A DNA stretch of 64,000 nucleotides from Pseudeuparius sepicola (lineage: Eukaryota; Arthropoda; Insecta; Coleoptera; Anthribidae). Below are positions 1 to 12,259 of this stretch, piece by piece. The stretch's first letter is position 1. Every line of letters begins with the position of its first letter. The notes below the pieces were generated by a model, which was not told the origin of the DNA, made no database searches, and saw only the letters and a list, made by a program, of their open reading frames with translations. The DNA is taken from NCBI GenBank assembly GCA_963920635.1, contig OY987300.1:56193415-56257414 (forward strand), in the 5' to 3' direction. The position numbers and the translations under genes were made by a program.

Positions 1-1407
1 ATGCCCGTTTTCCACCAAACAGACTAGTCGAGTTTCTGTTTTGTTCGGGTTTTTTGGAACACAAAAAACTGAAAACAAAACTCGGAACAAATTTTAACCT
101 CTGTTTACACCAAGCAGACAAGATATTGTTGGAGTTTCGTTTTTGTTCTCAGTCCTTTTCCACCAAACGAGCAGTTTTCAAACTGTAATGGTATAATAAT
201 TATTATAATTGTTTTACTATACCTATGCTGTTATCACTCCTTTTGCTATTTTATCATTATGTTTTTTTATAGAAAGCTGCATTAAATCATTTATAACACA
301 AGTAATGATTAATAATTATTAATAATCCTGCTCGGATATCTGCCAGAGAGTTGGGCTTTGGGCGGCGGAGAGAATGAAAAACGGCCCCAGACAACTTACC
401 TAACCTACCGAACCTGGATCCAATTGACGGGGTTCCTCGGGAGCTTTTAGAGGTTCTGATGGCCAACAAAAAGATCACCTGCTCTTGGGAGATGAATGCG
501 GGAGTGAAAACTTGGATAAAATTATTTCATGACCGGTTGCGTGTTTATAAATTATCATCCTTTCATTTTTTACCATTCGATTACAATTTGTTAAAAGCGT
601 AAAATGACATATAAAATGTTATATTATGTACAAATCTGTCTAATACCTACCAGTACTGTTTACAGTGCGGAATTTGAGTAGGTACTGCGTTAATATGCTC
701 GCCGCATAGATTAATTATGGGTGACATACAAGGTGACTGGTAGATCGACGTATTCCTATCAAGACGCGTTAGAGGAACTTATTTTTAGAACTGGCTATAC
801 GGTCGCTAAAATTCGTTAAAAAACATAAAATGTTCCTCTTCTTATTCTACACAGTAAGACTAGCAAAGCCATGGTCATGGTATAGCCCGCCACTATAGGG
901 AAAACAATTTTTCATTCTTTTAAAATTAATATCAAATCAAATATTTTGGAATGAACATTGAATAAATTATTTTTTGAAGTTGGTAGCTGATTTCAAAATA
1001 CTGTTATTGTTAAAAAAAATCTTTATAGCACCTTGGAAACAATAGCGCCTTTCTCTAGATGCAACGCCAGAAATTGGAATATATATATACAAGTCTCTGT
1101 GGTAGGATTTTGTAGAAAGTCACTTATAGTTTAAAGATTTATTTATTAAACCACTTTTTCAAAATTATTAATTATTCAATACATAACTAACATTTGAAAT
1201 GTTTAAACCTTTGTTATTTAGTTGAATTAGGTAATGGTTAATCACTCCATCTGTAAAATCTGAAAATGTGAATAATGTTTTACTTATTGAGCTAGAAGCT
1301 AGATAATTGCTTACCTTTATAGTCAGCATATCCCAAATGCCAGCGGCGTCACACAACGGATATTTAATAAGGCTTTTGATTTCGATTTGGTTTGAACTAT
1401 AATTCAA
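1..1407. other. AT-rich stretch, no gene recognised
   Basis: No ORF here resembles a known protein family. A short word, ttttccaccaaac, occurs near 8-20 and again near 156-168 beside related T/G-rich text, so the first 200 bases may be a small degenerate duplication. The stretch 330-480 is richer in GC but shows no clear exon structure. Confidence 0.5.
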
Positions 1408-1748
1408 ACATCGATGTTGAGTAGAATGAAGGGAAATTTAAGAGTGGCCCCTGGGGATAACATATTATATGGAAAATATTATGTTTTTCGGGCTAGTGAT
1501 GATATGCGTTTTCATACTTTCGATGGGCTTGTGTGAAAAAATCGGTGAAAATTTCAACCCTTTAGCCACCTGCAACACTCAAGCCTTTGGTTTTTCGAAG
1601 CCAGGTTCTATTAATTATTAATCATCTAATGGACACGGCTTGCGTGAAAATATCGAATCTAATTGTGAAAAATTAAAAATCGAATTTAACATGTGTTATC
1701 CCCATGGGCCACTCGTAAATTTCCCTTCATTCTACTCAACATCGATGT
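1408..1748. repeat. Short inverted repeat (MITE-like foldback)
   Basis: The text from 1408 (acatcgatgttgagtagaat onward) reappears as its reverse complement ending at 1748. The arms are about 58 bp with a few mismatches, separated by about 225 bp. The arms run from 1408 to about 1466 and from about 1691 to 1748. There is no coding content and no clear target duplication, so it is either a small non-autonomous element or an isolated inverted duplication. Confidence 0.65.
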
Positions 1749-2809
1749 ACTTGTCAACCCTCTTCGAGGCTTGTATGCGAAAATGGGGCACCCAAATCTG
1801 CGACAGTCTGAATATGACTGAGGGAGACCAATGTCCAAACATGCCATTATTTTCACCTATAAATCACAAGCACACGGGCGGTGTTTAAGAAACACGAACG
1901 CTGTCACAAGCAGAGGTGTTAAAAAAATAGCATCCATCATTAGTAAAGAAATTACACTTTAAGATATGTGTTTTTACAAACAAACATCGTTTTCAACACC
2001 CGCTAGTGTATCTTTTACATCACAAGGCATTTTTTGTTGAAAAAAATAAATTTACCAGAAGTTCGTTGGTAAAAGTAATCAAGTTTAACGAAATATGGTG
2101 TATAAATTAACATGAGAAAAGTTCACCGAAAATTTTTAATGCTTTACAGGGGCATATTTTTTTACCGTGTAGGTACAGTCACAAATCCATAAAGTCATGG
2201 GCGTAGATAATATCAGAAGTCTAAGGTACTAATGAGGTAGAAAGCATTATTTTGTGAACGGATTATTTTGTGCTTCTTTCTCTACCTTGTCCATCATCTG
2301 ATAACATTTTCCCCAATCTCAGCTTGGATATTTGGATAGGTTCCCGCGACCCCTCATTCTATTACGAATAGATATATGTATTTTTTGGGATATTCCTTCT
2401 ATACCATATTATACCGAAACACCTTTACATTAGATCTTCAATCACTTGCAGATTTATAGTTTTACGAGTTTGTAGTGGGCCAAGCAAAAATGTTTGATTT
2501 TTTGTGTCGCTGTCTTGATACTCTGAAACGGACAATATATGTGACCTCTCAATCACTGGTGTATAAATTGTATATTTAACGGATTGAAGAGAACAAGGCT
2601 ACAATTGGAGGCAAACACACAAGCAAACAATGAGAAAATTCTTTTTATGTTGAAAGTTTGGCAACATTGGTATATTTTTTACGAATCCTTTCAGTGGTGT
2701 TTTCTACTTTGGAGGTCTATATCGGCGTTCTTCTTCCAATCGCTTCCATCTTAACGACCTCCAACACGTCCTCAAAGGAATTAAGTTGGTTCAGTTCCTC
2801 CTGCAGAGC
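1749..2809. other. AT-rich stretch, nothing recognised
   Basis: No ORF with family resemblance, no RNA gene and no clear long repeat was found. Confidence 0.45.
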
Positions 2810-3839
2810 GGCATCTTGTTCAGATTTAATCCGGAACACCCCTCGAAAATTTTGATTTTGATGATTTTGGGTGTCTGTGGGTGTAGGAAGTGTTCTTGCT
2901 ATGATTTTTTTTTTCGATGCAATTTTTTGGAAAATGCTATTAGGGATTTTTTTATTGGAAATCTGGCATTCAGCATCACCCTCTGAAACCCTTATGTCCC
3001 AAGTTTTATTAATTCACTTCGCCGACTAACATCATAAAGTTGGGAAAATTGTTTTTTTTTATTTTCAATTAAAAACCAGGAATGCTTTGGAAATATTTGA
3101 AAATCGGGTAAATTAACTAATAAAGAAAGCGGAAAAAGAACACCATTCTACCGTTTTAAAATATTATTTAAATATTGCATATTTTCTGTGATCTATGAAT
3201 TAAAAATTATGCTTTATTATAAATTTGTTATTTATTAATGGGACATTTTTGGGATGTTTCTATTAAGTTTGCCCGAGTTCATCAAACTGAATATTTGGGT
3301 TTCAGGGGGTGTTGATTAAAGCTAAGTTACCAAATTTTTGATAAAAAAGGCTAATAGTATGTGTATTTTAAAATATCGCAAAAATCACAGTTCAGTATGG
3401 CATACCTACTTAAGTATTATTTCAAAAAGATAAAACGGTGTTCTTTGCAGTTTTTTCTTTAATGTGACATTTTTGCACTGTTTTGAATAAGTTTGTTCGA
3501 TTTTCAGATATTTCCAAAGCAATAAAAAAACAATTTTCCCAAATTTAAGGTCCTGTAGAAATGTTAGTCGATGGTGGTCGATGGTAAAATTTAAGACATT
3601 GGAGTTTCAGGGGGTGCTGAATTATGACAGGTAGCCTGATTTTCGATAAATAAATCCCTAATGCAATTTTCCAAAAAATCGCATCCAAAACAAACCGCAT
3701 AGCCGTGGAATAGCGGTGCCACCATGACGATATGTCTCACAAGTGCATAATGACATTTCCTACACATACACATTAAATCGGAATCGTGCAGCGCATCACA
3801 TTTTTACATGATTGTTCCGGATCAAATCTGAACACCCTG
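2810..3839. mobile_element. Degenerate foldback element of the CAGGGTG type
   Basis: The right edge reads ccggatcaaatctgaacacc followed by CTGTA, the usual right end of the CAGGGTG elements in this window. Its reverse complement appears at the left around 2817-2845 (tgttcagatttaatccggaa), but the terminal CAGGGTG is missing there, so the left tip has eroded. Inner matches continue the palindrome: gaatgccagatttcc-type text near 2955 against gctgaattatgacagg near 3613, and tcgatgcaattttttgga near 2915 against tccaaaaaatcgcatcc near 3670. No transposase remnant is visible. Confidence 0.7.
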
Positions 3840-3985
3840 TACAAACCATATTCAAAAAATTAAAAATAAAAAAGGTTAAAATTAACTGTCCCTTTCTCAG
3901 CAACATTCGAAGAAGCAGAATGGGTAATTTTCGGCGGCCTATTGTCGTATGGTAATCACGTATCATACGAATGACCGGAGGGTGT

Positions 3986-4376
3986 GTTCCGACCCTTAAC
4001 AAAGCCACGGTCCCCTGAGAAAATGGGGATGCGCGTAACCGAGGGTCCGCCGTAAAAAGGCAACGGCGCCATACAATGGGCCGATACCGGCCATAGGCCC
4101 GTTATGCAAACCGTGGCGGGTTATCTCGCGCCGGCCCCCGATGGACAATCGCCGGTTAGAGTTAGAGCCGATTGGCGCCGGTGGAGCTCTGCCGAAAATT
4201 ATGCGCGCCCGGACCCCGGTCGAGGGCCGCGCGGCGCGCATTAAAAGGGGGATGTTTATGGCGGCCATTCCGACACTTGCGGTAACCGGCCGGCGGTTTC
4301 GCGAAATTAACGGCGCCCCAGCCCAGCCGCCGCCAGCGCACTCTCTGGGCCGCCGCCAGACCTGCACACGTCAACG
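3986..4376. other. GC-rich island, function unknown
   Basis: A sharply bounded GC- and CpG-rich block (for example ccgcgcggcgcgcattaaaa near 4227) sits between two AT-rich foldback elements. ORFs are open in several frames only because stop codons are rare at this composition. None matches a family I recognise. It could be a conserved regulatory element, a CpG-rich promoter or part of an untranslated exon. Confidence 0.5.
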
Positions 4377-4803
4377 TACAGCGTGTCCCAAATAGTTTGT
4401 CCTATACCCCCTGGATCTCGGGAACCGTAAGATATACGAAGAAAACTTGAATACAAAAGTTGTAAGGTTCGCAGTGGACGTAACCTCTCTTTTATTTTCA
4501 CATATACAGGGCGATTCGTATTTGCAGGACAACAATAAAATATTCAGATTTTGACGATTGCATTAATCCTTTGAAATATTTGCATTCTCCATGAAATTTG
4601 CTACAGAACCGTTTTTTTGTTTTGTATTTTGGATACAGCGTTGCCAAGATATCGAATTTTTCTTGGAATTTAGGGACTTCGTGGAGGTTATGGAAACTGA
4701 ATGCTGTATCTTTATTTTAATAGATATCAAAGATATATTTTAGCCGAAGTGTGACAGCACAACTGTGTGTGGTGTGGTATGTCGAAATTGGTTTTTGCAT
4801 ATA

Positions 4804-6201
4804 CAGTGTGTTCATAACAGGCTCTCAAAATCGGATAATTTCAAACAGCAATAACTTATTTTTTTCAAATGGAAAGACCCATATTTCTATAGTTTGTTGG
4901 ATGCCGGCATCCAAGCCCCACATTTTATGTAAATAACATTCTATACCAAAAACTACCCGTTTTCGAGATATTTAGTATTTAAGAAAATTTCTTTGCATTT
5001 TTCATTCAGGTAAGAAGGTTTTATCAAGCAAGCCATAGCTATTTTTCCAGGCAGTGGCAGAAATAATTGTCATTTTAGATAATACGGGAAATAAAATTCC
5101 AATACCCGTATACGGTATGTCCACGGATAGACATCCCAAGAGGACAAATGGACCAAAAATTTTATTTTTCGACAAAAAGTCATTCTTAATAAGTTTCTGC
5201 TTCTCGAAAAAATATGGTCCATTAAGAGAATTTTCGATTTTTTTATACAGGGTGTCCAAAAAATACAAAAACATGAAATGCGATCAAGAATAAACTGCCT
5301 TTATTTTTAAAAATATCAAAAACTTTTACTTAGAAAAGTTGTTTAGAATCAAAAGATGTGTCCGATTGTCACTTTTCAAATAAATCGGCCAACTCCGTTT
5401 TTTTTATTTCCAAGTGTGAAACTCCTTTGTATTTAAAATTATCAAAAATATTTATTTAGAAAAGTTGTTTAGAATTAAAAGACGTGTCTGATTGTAACTT
5501 TTTAAGCAAATCGGACGACTTTGACTTAAATGGGTAAAAAATTATCCTCTGACACGTCTTTTAATTCTAAACAACTTTTCTAAATAAATATTTTTGATAT
5601 TTTTAAAAACAAAGGAATTTCACGCTTGGAAACCAAAAAAATCGGAGTTAGCTGATTTGTTTGAAAAGTGACAGTCGAACACATCTTTTGATTCTAAACA
5701 ACTTTTGTAAGTAAAAGTTTTTGATATTTTTAAAAATAAAGGCAATTTATTCTTGATTGCACTTCATGTTTTTTGTATTTTTGGGACACCCTGTATAAAA
5801 AAAATCGAAAATTTTCTTCGTGGACCATATTTTTTCGAGAAGCAGAAACTTTTATTAAGAATGACTTTTTGTCGAAAAATGAAATTTTTGGTCCATTTGT
5901 CTTCTTGGGATGTCTATCCGTGGACATACTGTATACGGGTATAGGAATTCTATTTCCCGTATTATCTAAAATGACAATTATTTCTGCCACTGTCTGGAAA
6001 AATAGTTATGGCTTGCTTGATAAAACCTTCTCACCTGAATGAAAAATCCAAAGAAATTTTCTTAAATACTAAATATCTCGAAAACGGGTAGTTTTTGGTA
6101 TAGAATGTTATTTACATAAAATGTGGGGCATTCCATTTGAAAAAAATATGTTATTGCTGTTTGAAATTATCTGATTTTGAGAGCCTGTTTTGAACACACT
6201 G
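4804..6201. mobile_element. Third layer of nested palindrome
   Basis: TA|CAGTGTGTTCATAACAGGC begins at 4804. Its mirror, with one or two changes (GCCTGTTTTGAACACACTG|TA), ends at 6201. The midpoint is about 5502. Confidence 0.85.
5248..5793. mobile_element. Innermost layer of nested palindrome
   Basis: TA|CAGGGTGTCCAAAAAATAC begins at 5248 and GTATTTTTGGGACACCCTG|TA ends at 5793. Each arm also repeats an internal block, gaaaagttgtttagaatyaa, at about 5333 and 5459 with mirror copies near 5565 and 5690. The core is therefore itself duplicated. Confidence 0.85.
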
Positions 6202-6710
6202 TATATGCAAAAACCAATTCGACATACCACACCACCCACAGTTGTGCTGTCATACTTCGGCTAAAATATATCTTTGATATCTATTAAAATAAGGATACAG
6301 CATTCAGTTTCCATAACCTACACGAAGTCCCTAAATTCCAAGAAAAATTCGATATCTTGGCAACGCTGCATCCAAAATACAAAACGAAAAAACGGTTCTG
6401 TAACAAATTTCATGGAGAATGCAAATATTCCACAGGATTAATGCAATCGTCAAAATATAAATATTTTATTTTTGCCCTGCAAATACGAATCACCCTGTAT
6501 ATGTGAAAATAAAAGAGAGGTTACGTCCACTGCGAACCTTACAACTTTTGTATTCAAGTTTTTTTCGTATCTCTGACGGTTCCTGAGATCCAGGGGGTAT
6601 AGGACAAACTATTTGGGACGCGCTGTACCTATGCACCTCGCTATGCACGGAGTCAAGGAATAAGCTAATTTAAGGTCGCAGAGAACCCATAGAAGGGAGC
6701 ACTTCCTCAC

Positions 6711-6800
6711 GGGAATAAACTGATGTAGTGTTTGCAGTACACTTTGTAGGCCAAACCGACCGAAAGAAGCTAGCGCCGTGGTGGCAAAGATGCGAGCCCG
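6711..6800. repeat. Dispersed repeat, copy 1
   Basis: The text starting ggaataaactgatgtagtg, followed by ccaaaccgaccgaaagaagc, recurs near 63803-63885 with a few changes. Function is unknown. The two copies lie about 57 kb apart in the same orientation. Confidence 0.6.
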
Positions 6801-9425
6801 AGTTGGCCTCTTTAATTGGTTTTCACGTAGTAGTGGGTTTTTCTAGGATAGATCATCAAAGAAAGAAAATTTGTTGATAATGCTCTTAGTTTAAATACTC
6901 CAATGGTTCGGGTTTTACTTTAAGACCTTCTTCAGGTCTACAAAAAAAACAGGCAATTAGATAGGTACTAATGAACAATTAACAGTATACTTAACAATTA
7001 TTTTTTCTATGTTGTTTGCACCTCTAAAGAAGGTTTTAAAATAAATATCGAATCATTGGCCTGAGGAAATAGGTAGTCTTCGTTTTCTTGGTAAAAGTCG
7101 ATAATATACTGGAGAATTTAGTACTTTCATGTAATACCTAATGTAGCACATAATTTTTTCTTGGGAAAAAAAGTTGTAACAAAATTTAATTAGCCCGAAA
7201 GATTTTGGATCAATGAGAGTAAGTATGTATCTTTAAATAAAGAACCCAGGAAGGAGCAAATTTGGGCTTAACGCTCAACCGGGACAGTCTGCATATGGCG
7301 GAATTCCGCGTTTCCGTTTTTACAGTGGCGCGCACCTTTTTGTTGTTTCAACAAACTAATCGAGGCAGAAATCTTCATTTTTCGTGAAATCAGTAGGTAT
7401 CTACAATAATGCAGGCAAAAAATTATACGTTTATGTGTTTAAGTTGAGGAATCCTTGATAACACAGCATTTCTAATTTTAAATTTCCAATTACGAAGAAG
7501 TAGGTAATTACACAAACGCCTATGCCACTTTTCTGAATGGCCTCAAAAGTTAATTTAAATTCCAAAATTACCTAACGATGGATTATTATCATCAAACATT
7601 TTAGTTTTGGCGGTCAGGGAAGTGCCCACAAGCCGCACACTAAGCAAATATCTACTGACATCTATCACTACTACTCACGCCGATTTCCGTCTCACGTATC
7701 CCACTTGTGTTTCTTTTAAGAAAGAAACATATATATCGAATCAAATAAAATTCTTTATATTTATATGTTACTACATGAGATTTAAGGAACTATTAGGATC
7801 CTTTAGGTTGCACAAATACCTTTTAGTTCTCTACAAGAGCCTTTAAAGCTTTCCGTTAACTTTATATAACTAAGAGTGTCTACCTGTCAAAAAGAGCATA
7901 TAATAACATAAACCTAATAAAATATAAATACAAATGTTCCCTTTTCTTTACACACGGGTATTTTATCCAGTCCTTCTGCGGTACCGAGTTGGGGTCCCTC
8001 ACCAGTCGTGATAATTTTTTTTATTTCCTGGGCAGCACAACACATTTTCGTTTTCCCAAGCACAAGGAACAATCGAAAGAGAGGGTGCATCCCTGCCTGG
8101 TTCTTCCTTTTGCACTATTTTAAATGACATTGCAGCACACTCCTTTGTTTACAAACTGAAAACTAAAACAAAATTTTGTAAGGTTAGGATCACAGACATC
8201 ATCACCACAGGTTATATAAGAGTGTTAGTTATCACTAAAAGTAACAGTCGCTACCTCTGGAGATGTAATGGTAACAGTGAACACTGTAAGGTTCACCAAA
8301 GGTTCTCAATAGATCTAGAAGCTATCTGGGTTATATAAATGGTCTGGAGTGTGTTATAAACTTTATAGTAATAATCATTACTAAAATATGGGGCAGCCAT
8401 TTTATATGTTGAGTAGATTTTTTAGGTTAGGAATTGCGAATATAATTTTCTTTAAATAAACTGATTAGGTCTCAAAAAGTACAATACTTTTTCATGATTT
8501 TGGTATAGAAAGGACACCTCTCTTTAGTTTAATATTTATTTTTGTGTCAATTAATAACAAAGTCAACAACAAATTTCATAGATTTATAAAAGAGAGTACA
8601 AAAAACGCTTATATCCGAAGCTCAAGCATTTTCTGGAGGTAAAATAAAATTTTACACGGTGCAGCAAAAATGGCATAAAACGTTGGTACTTACCTGTGAC
8701 AGAAATGTGTTTTTCCTGTTAGAGGTATATCGAACCACTGCTATGTCATGCACACACCGCAATAAGATCAGCCACATTCCTGTTTCACAAAGTGCAAAAT
8801 CGAAAGAGACATGCGTAGGTAAAAGATTCGTCGATCCCCCTTCAGTAAAAAAGATAAAGATGGAATAATATAATAAAATAAATGTGATAAAGACAAAACA
8901 GAAGCTATAATATGCGCGTGCGCATATATGCGCCTTATCCGCGTTTCCAACTGGTAACCACAAACATTATATAACTTATGATTCCTCGCCTATTTAGGTA
9001 ACGGTGACATTTATATCAAGTTTTATAGGAGTAATTCAGAAGGTTATATAGAGGTGTCTGTAAGGGTTACATAATAATTGTAACCAACCATTTACCATTA
9101 CTATTTTCAAGAACTATTAGTTACAAAATTTGGTTGTGGCAAAGTTCCTACAACCTTTACAAAACCAAAAATGTTTATTGGGCATTCTTCCACGAAATTA
9201 CCAGTTAGCCATTTTCATAACCATAACTCTCGTTTCTTCTTATGTATGGTTCAGATGTACTGCTCAATCTTTTTTTTTTATCTTAAAAACAATATCTTTA
9301 ATAGTTAAAGGCATTTAAGTAATCATTTCTTTTTCCGGCAGCACATTTCATACAACCGGGAAACTATCCATGTGTGGTTTACGGCGAGATATAATTTTTC
9401 TTCGCATTTTTTCATTCCTTAGTAC
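6801..9425. other. AT-rich stretch, no gene recognised
   Basis: Several ORFs of 60-103 aa occur on both strands around 7607-8963, but none resembles a protein family. On the minus strand a good splice-donor-like word (cag|gtaagtacc) lies at about 8689-8698. No matching acceptor or coding exon could be supported. Confidence 0.4.
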
Positions 9426-9970
9426 TTTGTTCGCTCGGCTGAGATCCGGCATCGTAAAGGCCCTTCTGCGTCGGCGGCGGGCGAAGATTATGGTCGGATG
9501 GAGCGCGGGTTACGCAATTTGAATATAGGCAACTTGAGAACATAACATTGAAAGCTTTAAGGATACATAAACACGCATAAAGGAGCAGTTCGGTGTAAGT
9601 TTATCGCCATCCGGCGCGCCCCGGAGCAGACACAGAGGCGTTTGAGGTGTAAGATAATGACGGTAGATAGGCTAATGACTGCGAACTGTGAGGCAATGTA
9701 AGCCGCCGAAATGGGGGAGATACCGCCCTCTACGGCCAAATTAGATTTGAAAATATGAATCAAATTATGAAATCGCGCCCTGCACAAAGGCGCGGGGTTG
9801 GAGAATGGCGCGTTCTCCCGCCCCTTTATTTGCATAAATTCCAGATGCGTTGCCAGAGATAGGTCTGTTCCAGACACCGCCATGGCGAATTCGGTATAGA
9901 TTCCCACCATGCGTGGATAACATGGAGAGGGTTTGTGGTTACTGTCGCGACAGAGATCGTGATTGCAATG
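9426..9970. other. GC-rich island, function unknown
   Basis: Two CpG-rich blocks (about 9430-9510 and 9600-9960) stand out from the AT-rich surroundings. The open minus-strand frame of 142 aa here contains no recognisable domain and is probably open because of composition. A conserved non-coding or regulatory role is possible but cannot be shown from this sequence alone. Confidence 0.45.
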
Positions 9971-10640
9971 TCCATGTGATGGCAATGTGTCATTTTTTTA
10001 TCTTTATACAATATGCATATTGTTAAGAATTTTTTCTCCACGGTGATTCAGTTTTAATACAGCACACTTTAACAACTCTTTTATGCAAGGCGAGATACCG
10101 GGCGTAGACGAATTTTTTTTTTTTGTAATTTTATATAAAGTGTAGTAGCAAGCCAGGGGGCATCGATTTTATAGTAACTAAAACTCATTATAATTGGATC
10201 AGGGGCGTGCAAGAGGGGCAATGATGGCCCTATTCAGCAGAATTTCTATAGCTACTATGGATTGTTCTTAAAGTTTACCTACATGTTTTTAAAATCCCCT
10301 CATGTATTAGAAAAAAATAACTTAGGTATACGTTTTCTGTTCGAAGACTGATTTTTGGGAAAAGATAATAATTTTGTGGTGCATCAATGTTTTAGAGAAT
10401 AATTTGGGTGCGCCACTGAGGAGAATATTGCAAGAGACGCAATCTAAAATTTAATCTCCGTGCCTTAACAACCAGAGCTAGTGCTTCAACAAGCTTATAT
10501 TAATTGCTGGTCGTTTCCCTACTATTAAGTTCACTTACGAATTAGAAAACAACGGGCAGTTACCATTTTAGACACTTTACTAATAAGAACGAATAATACT
10601 CAATATGTTTCTATTCTTCAGATAATATTAAAAAAATAAT
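9971..10640. other. AT-rich stretch, nothing recognised
   Basis: No gene, RNA or repeat could be supported in this stretch. Confidence 0.4.
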
Positions 10641-10659
10641 ATTATTAAAATATAATATA

Positions 10660-11040
10660 AATATTAAAAACCTACTAGGTAACCCCAAGGACAAAATTAA
10701 TCTTTTAGAAAAAAGTGGAATATATGAAGTTAGCTCTTCAGATTGTAATCAAAAATATGTTGGACAAACTAGACGTTCCATAAAAACTAGATTTAACGAA
10801 CATATATGGGACATTTCAAATATCGTCGATTGGAAAAAAATAGCATTGCCGAACATGCTTTTGAAAATAATCATAGAATAACAAGGAAAATTTTAAAATT
10901 ACTTAAGTATCTACCTAATAGGAGATTATGAGACGCTTATGAAAGTTTGGAAATTTCAAAATGTAAATTTAGTTTAAATAAAGATACGGGACGAATCCCC
11001 TATACCCCCTTATACATGTTAATAAACGGACAGAAGGAAA
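10660..11040 (+). pseudogene. Penelope-like retrotransposon relic: GIY-YIG endonuclease end
   Basis: Translation of the plus strand gives SGIYEVSSSDCNQKYVGQ followed by TRRSIKTRFNEHI. This is the GIY...YVG pattern of the GIY-YIG endonuclease domain at the C-terminus of Penelope-like elements. After a frameshift near 10840 the family pattern continues as SIAEHAFENNHRI, and later as DAYESLEISK and GRIPYTPLY, with an in-frame stop between. The reverse transcriptase part is absent upstream, as expected of a 5'-truncated copy. Several disruptions make it non-functional. It differs in sequence from the Penelope-like relic at 55.4-56.5 kb, so at least two lineages are present. Confidence 0.8.
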
Positions 11041-11274
11041 CTTAGGAATAATATATTAGGTTAGGAATAAGTAGATTAGCCTAAAGGTAGTCGCGCATCA
11101 ATACGTATCGGTCGCAACGGACGCATCGGACGAATCGTAATTTTTTTGTCTTCATCGCACATTATTATTCGGATTTGCTTGCCGCATTTTCATTTAGTGC
11201 GATAGGAGACAGGATATAGTACAAACTTCTCTGTCGCGTTTGTTTTTCAGATCTAAAAATTAAAAGTTCCGAAG

Positions 11275-12259
11275 GAGAAATATTTGCAATTGCATGTGCA
11301 TTTGAAGATAAAGAATAAAGTCAGAAGAAAAGAAAAACAAATTTGGGTCCATAATATACAGTGTGTCCCAATTTGATACTGGACACCTCAGAAACATAAT
11401 AATATGAAAGGCAAGGAAAACAAATTGTCTCTATTTTTTATTGGTAGTACCAAGGGAGAGTATCTCATAGGCGGTAGTATTTGGATAGGGTAATTATTTC
11501 ATGGCCTGCTATGATTTTTTAAAATAGCAAATTTTCAAGAAACCTGATTAGAGATTTTTTACGACAAAATATTATTAAGAAAACTTGTTCAGAATAAAAA
11601 ACTGAGTAGATTCATAAAATTTCAAAACGCTAGGCCTACTTTGATTTTTAGATTTATCTCCTAAAGTGTCCTTTCTGGAGTTTTCACGTCAAAATTTTAT
11701 TTTTTCACGATAATCAAGTTTCCTTAATAATATTTTGATGTGAAAGCTCCAGAAAGGACACATTTCTAAGAAAAAAGTGGGAGAAAAAGGCGAAAAAGCT
11801 AAAAATCAAAGTATAGGCTAGACTTTTGAAATTTTGCAGTTCTACTCAGTTTTTCATTCTGAACAAGTTTTCTTAATAACGTTTTGTCGTAAGAAAATCC
11901 CTAATAGGGTTTCTTGAAAGTTAGCTATTTTAAAAAATCATAGCAGGCCATGAAATAACTAGGTACTCCATCCAAATACCATCGCCTATGAGATACTCTC
12001 CCTTGGGACTACCAATGAAAAAATGGAGAAAATTAATTTGTTTTCCTTGTCCTTCATATAGTTCTAGTCAGTATCAAATTGGGACACTGTAAATGTTAAG
12101 AGAAAACTCTATGGAGAATTTAATACTTTATTTGACGATTTGATAAGGGATGAAGCAAAATTTTTCCAATTCTTTCGGATGACTCATGAAAAAATTTCTG
12201 ATCTTTTCTTCCCAAATATTTTACCGTCTCTGTTGGTTGCTATAATCTCTATTTTTTAA
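11275..12259 (+). pseudogene. Harbinger transposase N-terminal fragment, split by an insertion
   Basis: Two coding pieces flank the foldback. The first (about 11275-11350) reads EIFAIACAFEDKE, a stop, then SQKKRKTNLGP. The second (12095-12259) reads VKRKLYGEFNTLFDDLIRD, then EAKFFQFFRMTHEKISDLFF. The order and spacing match the N-terminal region of Harbinger/HARBI1-type transposases, where a Lys/Arg-rich stretch precedes a GEF...LF...FF.FFRM block. The DDE nuclease domain is absent, and the frame ends at 12259. The family assignment rests on motif recall, not on a search. Confidence 0.65.
11359..12089. mobile_element. Palindromic foldback element inserted in the Harbinger copy
   Basis: TA|CAGTGTGTCCCAATTTGATA starts at 11359 and the mirror, TATCAAATTGGGACACTG|TA, ends at 12089. 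The arms match for most of the element, including tttcatggcctgctatgatt near 11498 against its complement near 11940. TA lies on both sides. Its position inside the Harbinger coding region shows that it is the younger insertion. Confidence 0.88.

Larger units (their letters stand above)
4507..6497. mobile_element. Second layer of nested palindrome
   Basis: TA|CAGGGCGATTCGTATTTGC begins at 4507 and its mirror, GCAAATACGAATCACCCTG|TA, ends at 6497. The midpoint (5502) is the same as that of the outer layer. Confidence 0.85.
4379..6625. mobile_element. Giant palindromic foldback element, outer layer (TA-flanked)
   Basis: The left end reads TA|CAGCGTGTCCCAAATAG (from 4379) and the right end is its mirror, CTATTTGGGACGCGCTG|TA (ending 6625). 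TA sits on both sides, as expected of a Tc1/mariner-type target duplication. The arms match over about 1.1 kb each and meet near 5502. Three further TA-flanked element ends lie symmetrically inside, at 4507/6497, 4804/6201 and 5248/5793. ORFs of 70-90 aa on both strands are mirror images of one another and are not genes. No transposase remnant is recognised. Confidence 0.9.

Noticed and set aside
1640..1888. 82-aa plus-strand ORF
   Set aside because: It overlaps the right arm of an inverted repeat and shows no domain.
3996..4501. Overlapping ORFs of 64-123 aa in a GC-rich block
   Set aside because: Frames are open on both strands because stop codons are rare at this composition. No domain, splice pattern or codon bias was visible.
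8652..8963. 103-aa minus-strand ORF with a donor-like end
   Set aside because: A good donor word lies at its end, but there is no proper acceptor and no recognisable protein, so no exon was called.
9557..9985. 142-aa minus-strand ORF in a GC-rich island
   Set aside because: Composition-driven and without domain or splice support.
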